IMG/VR virus record: IMGVR_UViG_3300035698_007632
Span: 1-26,883 of that record
Direction: 5' to 3' (one strand)
Length of the DNA stretch: 26,883 nucleotides
From: a virus
A program made the translations under genes and the position numbers. Below are positions 16,025 through 23,661 of the stretch, one piece after another. Numbering within the stretch: the stretch's first letter is position 1; every line of letters starts with the position of its first letter. The notes under the pieces were generated by a model. It worked only from the letters and a program-made list of their open reading frames with translations, was not told where the DNA came from and made no database searches.

Positions 16025-17814
16025 ACTCCGTCTCTCTGCCTCCCTCTACTTCGTACCAACATGCCTCGGGACAGACCAATGTTCGATATTGCAATGAGAA
16101 GATACTGCTTATCCTTACGATACTCTATCTTTGAAACGTTAAACCCTTGTAGAATGAAATCCCACTGCTCTGAACGCATTAGTCGCTCAGACTGAAATGC
16201 TCTCTTATCTCGGTGCACTGTAGGCACTACTATAAACAGTTGACGATGCTGTAGTAGAGCGGTTCTAACATACCTACGAATCTCGTCGTCCATCAAGTAG
16301 TGAAATTGTCCAATAGACAACATAGCTACTTCACTAGTACGCGGAAACGCTCGCGATACCTCCATACTCGGGATCGCTACGCTTACATCACGCTCAACGC
16401 CTGCTTGCAGGTTTGCTATGTGAATACTAGCTATCTCCGAAACACATAGTTCCGCAACTCGTTCATAACACCACTTGTACTGCTCACGTAGCTCACTAGT
16501 GACAAAAGCCGGGAATGATTCTTCCCGAATTCGGCGATGCTTAAGATTGGCGCCGAGCTCAACATCTGGAGATAGCCGCTGCAGCGTCTCTCTAACTGCA
16601 ACACCTACAGCTTCGGGACCTTGCGTATTTATCAACCACCGACCGCCTTGGTATCCCATCTCATGTGCGGCTTCTCGGTTGTCGTAAGCCCAACGCAGTG
16701 CATCTATTGCGAAGTCATAATCAGGAATGTGCCAATCGCCGCCAAGCTCTCGCGAGCGCTCTAAGCTCTTCGTAGGTATTGGAATGTTAAAGTCCGTATG
16801 GCACATGTTAATCATGCCAGTATGTTCAGCTACGATTGCAAATAACCCAGTTGCCATAGCTTCTCGAGGCGTTAGTCCATAACCCTCACCTTTAGGTAGG
16901 TACAACATGCAATCCGCCTGCATCATAAACTGCAGCATCTTCTCTTGATACCAATCCTCCGAAATCACACTTACCCGCGGATCGTCTAAATCTGGAAGCT
17001 GGTATAGATCATGTCCGAAGAAGCCGAGACGAGTCTTGAATATCATTCGGGCATCTGGACATTCATCTCGAGGCAGTGCTTTCTCGAATACCTCGAGCGT
17101 CTCTTTAGGCGACTTACGGCCCGTTAGAGTTGCGAAGCAGATTACAGTGAACGTATCCTTAGGTTCACGCCGAACTGGATTACAATATAGTGGATTCACT
17201 GCTAATGGTACAACATCGATTGGACGGTGTACGAACTCACCAAACACTCCAGCGCACCAGTCACATGGTACCCACAGTCGGTCTACCAAGTTACACTCGT
17301 GCCGCCACTCAGGATGTGCTACGAGTGGGTCTGTAGTCTCGTACATCGTCCAGCCGATTTTGTACGGCGCTGGGATCTTCTTGAACTCGCCCGGCGTAGC
17401 CATGCACACACCAACCAATCTGTTAGGAAGTTGAGGAGTGTGTAGCAGCTTCAGCGTCTCAGGAAGTAACCCATCTTCAACTAGAAACCATAGATGTGCA
17501 GCCTGCACGTCCACCCCGGCTTTGATAGCTGCATGCATCGTATGCTCAGCTGCAGTAGCATAACCATCGCCCATTGAGAACGGCGATTGCCAACCTATCA
17601 TCGGCATTCCTTCAGGCGTTAGCCACTCGCAATTCTCCGGAATGAACTGGCCATCAGGAATAGTTACCATTCCCTGTCCGAGTAGCTGTAGCGCGAGGGA
17701 AGCAGGAATTGGCTCTGAAGTCCCCTTACGTGGCAGACGTACTAACTGACCATCGTGATGCAGTATGTGCGGTACGCCTGTCAAGTTGTCGACCTTCAAA
17801 ACCGACATTCCCAT
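16000..17814 (-). CDS. GT-B (GT4-like) glycosyltransferase with extra N- and C-terminal domains
   Basis: A 604-residue protein with AGGGAGG 7 nt before ATG 17814. Residues about 65-425 form a GT-B glycosyltransferase: GYATAAEHT at 84-92, IGWTMYETT at 153-161, VDRLWVPCDW at 177-186, VVPLAVNP at 201-208, FATLTGRKSPKETLEVF at 227-243 and GEGYGLTPREAMATG at 309-323, with the E310/E318 pair of retaining GT4-type enzymes. Residues 1-60 are a separate small module resembling short capsid-adjacent phage domains (DG-L, P-SLALQLLGQGMV). Residues about 440-580 look like the C-terminal half of a methyltransferase (LSIGQFHYLMDDEI, QLFIVVPTVHRD, EQWDFILQGF) without a recognisable glycine-rich SAM loop. It follows the capsid gene by 42 bp. 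Confidence 0.85.
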   Translation of the reverse strand: MGMSVLKVDNLTGVPHILHHDGQLVRLPRKGTSEPIPASLALQLLGQGMVTIPDGQFIPENCEWLTPEGMPMIGWQSPFSMGDGYATAAEHTMHAAIKAGVDVQAAHLWFLVEDGLLPETLKLLHTPQLPNRLVGVCMATPGEFKKIPAPYKIGWTMYETTDPLVAHPEWRHECNLVDRLWVPCDWCAGVFGEFVHRPIDVVPLAVNPLYCNPVRREPKDTFTVICFATLTGRKSPKETLEVFEKALPRDECPDARMIFKTRLGFFGHDLYQLPDLDDPRVSVISEDWYQEKMLQFMMQADCMLYLPKGEGYGLTPREAMATGLFAIVAEHTGMINMCHTDFNIPIPTKSLERSRELGGDWHIPDYDFAIDALRWAYDNREAAHEMGYQGGRWLINTQGPEAVGVAVRETLQRLSPDVELGANLKHRRIREESFPAFVTSELREQYKWCYERVAELCVSEIASIHIANLQAGVERDVSVAIPSMEVSRAFPRTSEVAMLSIGQFHYLMDDEIRRYVRTALLQHRQLFIVVPTVHRDKRAFQSERLMRSEQWDFILQGFNVSKIEYRKDKQYLLIAISNIGLSRGMLVRSRGRQRDGVWRPGKHE

Positions 17815-17856
17815 AGTGAGTGCCTCCCTCGCCTACGGATGTACTTCTGATGGCTA

Positions 17857-19143
17857 CTACGCCGAGATGGTGATTTTGGAAAAGCAGTTACCCTGCACCA
17901 ACTTGCGTGCGTAGCGCGTGCGGATGTTGCGCGACCACATGTCGCGGTTCTCGAGCGCACCCGGCAACGTTGCGTCAGCAACATCACGGAAGGTGGCATA
18001 GATAAGCGGCATAGGCGTGATCGGGATATACGGCGCGAGGATGTACCCGGTGTCCGTCATCGAACGTGGGTAGAACCCCATCACGGCAGTGTTTGTGTCC
18101 ATGAACACGCTAGTGTACATGTCCCACCGACCGTTGTACGAACCCATATCCACAATACCAGCACTGAGCTCATTGTATCGCGATGCACCGTCGCGTCCCT
18201 GGAATTGCTGGGACTTAGCAACATAGCTTGCCACGTTGGCACCGCAGAGGATCCAATCAGCTTGTCGATAGCGGGCGGCCCAAAGGAGCTGCTCAGCATC
18301 GATGAACGCATGCATGAGAGTCTCGTACCACTCGCGTGCCAGATAGTCGGTTGCTACCGTCCAGTGCCAAGTTGCGGTACCAGCCGACGCACCATTTACG
18401 ATGTCGCTAATGACGCGCTGGTCCATCTCGCGAAGAATCTCAGCAGCGCACTGTTGAACCAGTTCGCTCTCTATATCGATACCAAACACACCACGAACGT
18501 CTTCCATGACTTCAGTTGACCACGTAGCAGCCAAGATGTCCTTTGCAGCGACGACGGTGGCGTCGGTGAGAGTCATCTTGATGCGCCGCGGAACAGTTCC
18601 TTCACCGGTAACCGTACCACCCGGGAATTCACCTGGATAGTTGGTCAGCGACTTCACGCTTGGTCCTGCGTAAGCGTAGTCGGAGTCGGCCGCAGACATA
18701 TCTTGCAAGTCGCGACCAGCTGCCGGCGCGCCGCTAGGACTTGCGTCCTCTGTTTCGAAGTCTTGGAAGTAGATCTTTCCAACACCACCGGAGCTGAGCG
18801 GCAGAGGCTGCATGGTTGCAATCCTCGTCGCCAACAACTGTGGCCACACGCGTCGAACGAGCGGCAAAGAGTACTTAGCGGGCAGGACGAAATCACCTGT
18901 CCCCTGCGTCTCTATGAGGCCCGGCATTGACGCTGCTTGCTGATTCTCAAAGAGCATGGCCATTGCTTGTCGCATACCCACACCCTTGATTTCGGGAAGC
19001 CCTTCACGATCCTCCAAGAGCCACGCCCACTTCTTTTCCAACGCTCCCCGGTAAGCTCTCTGGGTCTGCGTCAGTCCGGGAAAGCTAGCGCCCTCAGCGA
19101 GAACCATATCTTGGGATGTAAGGAATCCCTTCGGTACTGGCAT
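17857..19143 (-). CDS. Major capsid protein (T4 gp23-like, HK97 fold)
   Basis: A 428-residue protein with GGAGG 6 nt before ATG 19143. Similarity to the gp23 family shows in AMLFENQQ (62-69), in LPLVRRVWPQLLATRIATMQPLP (93-115, like the VRRAIPNLIAFD-QP segment of gp23), in KIYFQDFE (123-130), in ADWILCGANV and in GYILAPYIP near the C-terminus. It forms the capsid shell. Residues before the VRR block may be removed by the prohead protease: L49-P-E51 and L15-A-E17 both fit the (I/L)-x-E cleavage pattern of T4-type proteases. It lies between scaffold and the enzyme cassette instead of directly before connectors. Confidence 0.9.
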   Translation of the reverse strand: MPVPKGFLTSQDMVLAEGASFPGLTQTQRAYRGALEKKWAWLLEDREGLPEIKGVGMRQAMAMLFENQQAASMPGLIETQGTGDFVLPAKYSLPLVRRVWPQLLATRIATMQPLPLSSGGVGKIYFQDFETEDASPSGAPAAGRDLQDMSAADSDYAYAGPSVKSLTNYPGEFPGGTVTGEGTVPRRIKMTLTDATVVAAKDILAATWSTEVMEDVRGVFGIDIESELVQQCAAEILREMDQRVISDIVNGASAGTATWHWTVATDYLAREWYETLMHAFIDAEQLLWAARYRQADWILCGANVASYVAKSQQFQGRDGASRYNELSAGIVDMGSYNGRWDMYTSVFMDTNTAVMGFYPRSMTDTGYILAPYIPITPMPLIYATFRDVADATLPGALENRDMWSRNIRTRYARKLVQGNCFSKITISA

Positions 19144-19185
19144 AGTTTACCTCCATGTATAACTCATGTACGATTTCTGATGGTC

Positions 19186-19695
19186 CTACTCGACCACGGC
19201 TCCAGCCATTCGCAGCATCTCACGGTGATCAGCTTCCAGCACGGAATCGTCTCCGCCACCTTCGTCTCCGTCATCATCGTCCTGCCGCGCCTTGCCCTTC
19301 GTCGAAGTGCCATTGCCTGACTCGGTAATACCCAGATCGGTCATCGCCTGACTCAACGCCGCATTACGAGTTTCCTCGATGATCGTCGGCGTCAAGTCCT
19401 CAGGCTTCTCCACCTTCGCAGTGAGCTGTTCGAACACCAACTTAGGCGTACCGAACAGTGCAGCTGTGGCAATAGCCAACTTCAATTCTGTTGCGCTTGA
19501 GTCAGTCTTTGCAGCTCCTGCAGATTCTAGCGCGGTAGTCATCGTCTCCACTTGATCTTGGAGCTCCTTCATTGCGCGCTCATGCTCGTCGGTCTGCATG
19601 AACCCTTCGATGACTGTCTGCGCGGCGAGGTACGCTTCAAGCAAGTCAGATCGATTTGCCGTCAACTCCTCTATCGTTAGCGCTTTCCAATCCAT
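19186..19695 (-). CDS. Nested scaffolding protein from internal start
   Basis: An in-frame ATG at 19695 (residue 196 of the fusion) is preceded by GAGGAGG at 19701-19707 with 5-nt spacing, as good as the ribosome sites of the operon's highly expressed genes. It lies exactly at the border between the protease domain and the helical scaffold region (DWKALTIEELTANRSDL). The product would have 169 residues. This repeats the lambda C/Nu3 arrangement, in which abundant scaffold is made from inside the protease gene. The purine-rich codons here also encode Glu-Glu, so chance is possible. Confidence 0.6.
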   Translation of the reverse strand: MDWKALTIEELTANRSDLLEAYLAAQTVIEGFMQTDEHERAMKELQDQVETMTTALESAGAAKTDSSATELKLAIATAALFGTPKLVFEQLTAKVEKPEDLTPTIIEETRNAALSQAMTDLGITESGNGTSTKGKARQDDDDGDEGGGDDSVLEADHREMLRMAGAVVE

Positions 19696-20280
19696 TGTGT
19701 CCTCCTCATCGGGTTTGGTTCCGAATGTGGGAGCTTCCTCGAAGATCTCCTCAATTCCTGCACCAGCGATTCCTGGAACGTCTGCGAGATCAATCCCCTG
19801 AATCACCGCGCTATCCATCACAGTAACCATTTGATCGCCGACGGCTGCTTGATGGCTTTTGAACGCAGTAGTGCGAATAGAAGAGCCGCGGATGACTCCA
19901 TTCTCCAATATGATCCGTACGTCTTTTCCCTCTGCAGTAGGCACGATGACGGCCTCATACTTGATACGGTCTGCATCGCGCCACAAAGGCTTGCTCACTC
20001 TACCAACCGGAAGACCGGTGGGTAGCTGTCCCGTAACCGGAACGCCCATTGCCCTTCCATGCCGGCTGTATACTGTAACAACTCCGCCGGCTTCCATGAA
20101 CGCGTTCGTCGCCTCCATAGCTGTATCGTTAAACTCCGTAGAGTAGAAACGCTTGTGCGAGCTCATCACATTGTCGATGAGCGCAGTAGCCCTGTAGCGC
20201 AAATGCGCATCAGGCGCTGCAGCTTCTTCAGCTGCTACTACACTAAGCTCCATTACCTCTAGAAGGGTTGTCTCTGACAT
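19186..20280 (-). CDS. Prohead protease fused to scaffolding protein
   Basis: A 364-residue protein. ATG 20280 is chosen (AGGAGA 6 nt upstream, one base after the portal stop). Residues about 1-170 form the protease: YSRHGRAMG with candidate catalytic His H74, GRVSKPLW at 93-100, and NGVIRGSSIRTTAF with candidate catalytic Ser at 133/134, the pattern of gp21/U35-type prohead proteases. Residues about 196-340 are helical and Glu/Ala-rich, as in scaffolds, followed by a DDDDGDEGGGDD acidic stretch and a final short helix (DHREMLRMAG). Protease and scaffold fused in one frame is known from several phages. A second ribosome site inside the gene likely gives free scaffold. Confidence 0.85.
   Translation of the reverse strand: MSETTLLEVMELSVVAAEEAAAPDAHLRYRATALIDNVMSSHKRFYSTEFNDTAMEATNAFMEAGGVVTVYSRHGRAMGVPVTGQLPTGLPVGRVSKPLWRDADRIKYEAVIVPTAEGKDVRIILENGVIRGSSIRTTAFKSHQAAVGDQMVTVMDSAVIQGIDLADVPGIAGAGIEEIFEEAPTFGTKPDEEDTMDWKALTIEELTANRSDLLEAYLAAQTVIEGFMQTDEHERAMKELQDQVETMTTALESAGAAKTDSSATELKLAIATAALFGTPKLVFEQLTAKVEKPEDLTPTIIEETRNAALSQAMTDLGITESGNGTSTKGKARQDDDDGDEGGGDDSVLEADHREMLRMAGAVVE
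19701..19707 (-). promoter_or_regulatory. Internal ribosome binding site for nested scaffold
   Basis: GAGGAGG on the minus strand, 5 nt before ATG 19695, inside the protease-scaffold gene. Confidence 0.55.
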
Positions 20281-20281
20281 A

Positions 20282-21856
20282 TTAAGTCTCCTGTCGCTGA
20301 TTCTGACGCGTTTGCGATCCCTTACCTTCTGCATCTTTACCATCTTCGCGTTCGCGTTGCGTTGCATCCATGTTACCTAGAGCTCCCTCCGGCCGACCAC
20401 GCTCATCGCCTTCCACAGGGGGGACGAGGGAATTCTCTTCCAACCGCTTCTTGATCTCTTCCCATTGATCGGGTCGAACATCAAGCCACTCCGTAGCTAC
20501 GTACTCGGGATCGAGCACGCCTATCTTGTAAAGCGTTTCGGCGGCTTGGGCAAAGTTCCGCATCGTTTGCGACAACTCAAACTGATCGCGCCGCGATGGA
20601 TTTGGCCACTCAATATAGAACTCAAGGCGCTGCGGATCAATACCTTCGAGTACTAGCTGTACATGTACCATGCTTGTCAGTAGTTCCGTGAGTAGATGCT
20701 GCACGGTACCGATAGCTCTGGTATATCGACGATCTTGATACGAAATTGTTGTACTGCTCTCGCCTTCTGAATCTAGATTCAAATATAGTGGAGGTACCTT
20801 GAGAGCCGTGACAATCTTCCGGCGGTAATACTCAATGGGATCTAAACTACTGAAGCCTGTGGTCGAGGTATCAAGTACCTGAACATCGGTTTGGCCTTCC
20901 AGTACATCTCCCCCAACTTCAATGTATCCCTTGCCGATGAAGATGTCCTTTACAACTGAGAGCTCCTCGGTGCCCATACTGCTCGCAGATAACTTATTCA
21001 TCTGGAGCGACGCTCTAAACTTTGCAATGGCCTGTCGCGCTTCTTGCTCGCTCATGCTTGTAGTATCGATGGTATACAGCAGCCGTGCGAACGCTCGTGT
21101 CAACCAGTTCGCTGTTAGTGCATCTTCCATCGAGCGGAGCTTGCGATACGGCGATACGCCTGAGAACAGAGCTGATCGGCCGTACAAATCACTACCACGA
21201 CGATTCCAGCGTAGGTGGGTGATCTGCCATGCGAAGAACCCCGCAATGAAGTTCTTTTGCTGTTCATCGTATTGCTCGTACGCCCACGAACCCTCTTTAC
21301 GGCCAGTGTCTAGAAGCCCTTGTGCATCTTCGTTCCGCATCATGCTCGGTGCAGGCATATGCATTAGTCTCACGACCTGGTTCTTCTTGTTGACAACGAT
21401 CTGTTGGAAGTTGTCGCCGTACAGCAGTGCGTCGCGGCAAATCCCGCGGAGTTTCTCGTGCACTTTCGTACGCCTGAACATGTCGTCGACGATCTTTTGA
21501 ACGCGAACCGATCCGCCCTTTGAGTATACGACTCTGAACGATCTGTTGCTACCCTTCTCAGTACCCGTCGCCTCTTCTGACAACGCGTCGAGAGCTGAAC
21601 TAATCTCTGAGACGTACTCTTCCATGTTCAAGTACTCTTCGTATTGTTCAGTACGCTGCGGCGATAGCGGCGCGAACGCACGCTCGAACATCTCCCACTG
21701 CGACTCCAAATAGCCTGTAGTAGTATCCTTCCCAGGATCGCCAGGAATCGCCAGCGGCTCTTTGCCCAAAAGCTTCTGAGCAAGTCGAGTGCGCAACGAG
21801 TTGTTTTTGGGAAGTATGTCCTGTCCGAAGACTAGGTAACCATTATTTGGCAACAC
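20282..21856 (-). CDS. Portal protein (T4 gp20-like)
   Basis: A 524-residue protein, the same length as T4 gp20, starting at GTG 21856 with GGAGG 7 nt upstream; the start lies inside the end of the terminase gene (25-bp overlap). Typical portal segments include DALLYGDNFQQIVVN (residues about 142-156), ALTANWLTRAFARLLYTID, the VQVLDTSTTGFSSLDPIEYYRRKI run (helix and loop near the channel) and LKVPPLYLN. The C-terminal 50 residues are charged and low-complexity (Glu, Arg, Gln, Asp). It forms the dodecameric vertex through which DNA enters and to which connectors bind. The gene lies between TerL and the protease, the usual place. Confidence 0.9.
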   Translation of the reverse strand: MLPNNGYLVFGQDILPKNNSLRTRLAQKLLGKEPLAIPGDPGKDTTTGYLESQWEMFERAFAPLSPQRTEQYEEYLNMEEYVSEISSALDALSEEATGTEKGSNRSFRVVYSKGGSVRVQKIVDDMFRRTKVHEKLRGICRDALLYGDNFQQIVVNKKNQVVRLMHMPAPSMMRNEDAQGLLDTGRKEGSWAYEQYDEQQKNFIAGFFAWQITHLRWNRRGSDLYGRSALFSGVSPYRKLRSMEDALTANWLTRAFARLLYTIDTTSMSEQEARQAIAKFRASLQMNKLSASSMGTEELSVVKDIFIGKGYIEVGGDVLEGQTDVQVLDTSTTGFSSLDPIEYYRRKIVTALKVPPLYLNLDSEGESSTTISYQDRRYTRAIGTVQHLLTELLTSMVHVQLVLEGIDPQRLEFYIEWPNPSRRDQFELSQTMRNFAQAAETLYKIGVLDPEYVATEWLDVRPDQWEEIKKRLEENSLVPPVEGDERGRPEGALGNMDATQREREDGKDAEGKGSQTRQNQRQET

Positions 21857-23661
21857 GCATCTGCCTCCATCCGCTCTTTAGCCTGTATTATAGCTTCTTT
21901 GGGATATCCTTGCTCAATCATAAGTTGTATCGTCATCTCGTCCGCTGCCCTGTCGTACTTAGCCCATTCATCTTTGGGCGTTGTTAGCATCATGTGCATT
22001 CGTGATGCTGCGAACGAGTGCGTGTCTGCTTCTATAGCAGCCTCGCTGGAAGTGCCCTGGTACTGTAACGAGACCCGATACGCCATTTCAAGAGCATCTA
22101 GCCCGTCGTCATGCGCTCCTAGTGGGAACTCGAACAACTCGCGTCGTAAACGCTCCTGCCCGAACTCGTTCACTAGAATGTACTCGTTTGCGAACGCAGG
22201 CTGCAGTGACTGGATGCGCAGCTCCTTCGATGCGTTACCAGACTGCGTTAGCGGAATGATCGGTAGATTAGCTCCGCGCTCCATCGATGACTCACCAGAC
22301 TTGGTAGCGTAGAACGCCTGGAACTGTACCGACTCGATAGCCCACTTGTTTATGACGTATTCATCGCCGTATCGGTTCTGTGCGTTGATAATCTTGTCCG
22401 GCTGACGAATCTTAATATCGGCTATCAAGATGAAGTGCTGCCCCGTGGTTGCACGAGCAACTATCACAATCGCACTTGGATCTGCTTTATTGCTCGCTCC
22501 CAGTGAAGGATCGGTAGCAGCGAAGACTGTGCAGTCTTTCAAGCGAACTGCTGGTCTACCATTAAGTGGTACTAGCCACTCATCTCCATCCACTCTCAAC
22601 TCACGTCTGAACGTCCCATAATGCTTGAATAGACGTTGGGAGGGATCAATAGGCTCATTCTGTAGCTCCATCGAGAACGACGCTTCGCCCTCAGATACTC
22701 GCGCTACCATCAGTTCGTAGTACGTATATGCGGCCGGCCATGCAACTCCCGCACCATCCAGCATCTCTTCTTCGTGGGCTTGGTAGTACTCCATTGCATC
22801 TACCTCGCGTCGCGGATTGGACAAGTTAGTTATGATCTCTGTCCAGTACGCCCATAACTCCTCGTTCTCAGCCCACGCAGTTACCGCTTTGAACGTCTTG
22901 CTATGGAATAGAGGATTCTGATGCAACTTCCGTGTTAAACAGTCATAGTGGATGAAGTTCCCGATGACGAACACTTTCGTGTCCTCCCAGCCTGCACGCA
23001 TCACTGACTGGAAGAACCATTTCTGAGTACCGTCCCGTTGCGTATCGCTCTGAACCTGCTTCAAGTCTTCAGGGTCATCAACGATGATAAGGTCAGGACG
23101 CCACTGTCGATACTTACGGCCTCTAACCTTCATTCCTGCACCTAGTGCCGAGATCTTGATGTACGACGCTAGTTCTATGTCTGACTGCTCCCACTTCCGA
23201 CCTCGGAACTTTTCTCCGAAGTCTTCGTGGATCCGCTCGTTATCTTCTAGCTCTACCTTGATCGTAGCCAGCTGTCCCTTGGCCTGATCTTGGGAGTCTG
23301 AGATGATCAACATGTAGTGACGCTTCTTAAGCACCGCGCACCAGAGTGGAAATCCCAGTGTTACCCACGTTGTCTTGCCATGGCCACGAGGCCATGCTAC
23401 AACGTTGTTGTTACGTCCTGGTGTTTCAATGATATGAGCTAAGTCACCCGCCAACTCCCTGTGCATTGGAACCGGCTCTTTAGTAAAGTGATGAGATAGG
23501 TAGAACCTACAAAAGAACTCTAGGTCTACCTCTGCTAACTGAACACGTAGGTCCTTGTCAAAAGCCGCATCGAGTAGTCCGTTCTCTTCAAGCTGTTCTA
23601 CGGTAAAGAGCCTAAGCAGCGTCTCCCGTATTAGCTCCAAGTCGATTCTCTCGAGCTGCAT
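21832..23661 (-). CDS. terL: Terminase large subunit
   Basis: A 609-residue packaging motor, close in length to T4 gp17. ATPase domain: Walker A WPRGHGKTTW with K96 and T97, Walker B LIIVDD at 191-196 followed by E198, and an FVIGNF coupling segment near 231-236. Nuclease domain (RNase H fold): D384 in AATDPSLG, D394, E443 in AIESV, and D518/D519/D522 in GAHDDGLDALEMA. It cuts and translocates the concatemeric genome into the prohead. ATG 23661 lies inside the HNH gene (50-bp overlap) and has only a weak ribosome site, so translation may depend on coupling to the HNH gene. Confidence 0.97.
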   Translation of the reverse strand: MQLERIDLELIRETLLRLFTVEQLEENGLLDAAFDKDLRVQLAEVDLEFFCRFYLSHHFTKEPVPMHRELAGDLAHIIETPGRNNNVVAWPRGHGKTTWVTLGFPLWCAVLKKRHYMLIISDSQDQAKGQLATIKVELEDNERIHEDFGEKFRGRKWEQSDIELASYIKISALGAGMKVRGRKYRQWRPDLIIVDDPEDLKQVQSDTQRDGTQKWFFQSVMRAGWEDTKVFVIGNFIHYDCLTRKLHQNPLFHSKTFKAVTAWAENEELWAYWTEIITNLSNPRREVDAMEYYQAHEEEMLDGAGVAWPAAYTYYELMVARVSEGEASFSMELQNEPIDPSQRLFKHYGTFRRELRVDGDEWLVPLNGRPAVRLKDCTVFAATDPSLGASNKADPSAIVIVARATTGQHFILIADIKIRQPDKIINAQNRYGDEYVINKWAIESVQFQAFYATKSGESSMERGANLPIIPLTQSGNASKELRIQSLQPAFANEYILVNEFGQERLRRELFEFPLGAHDDGLDALEMAYRVSLQYQGTSSEAAIEADTHSFAASRMHMMLTTPKDEWAKYDRAADEMTIQLMIEQGYPKEAIIQAKERMEADACCQIMVT

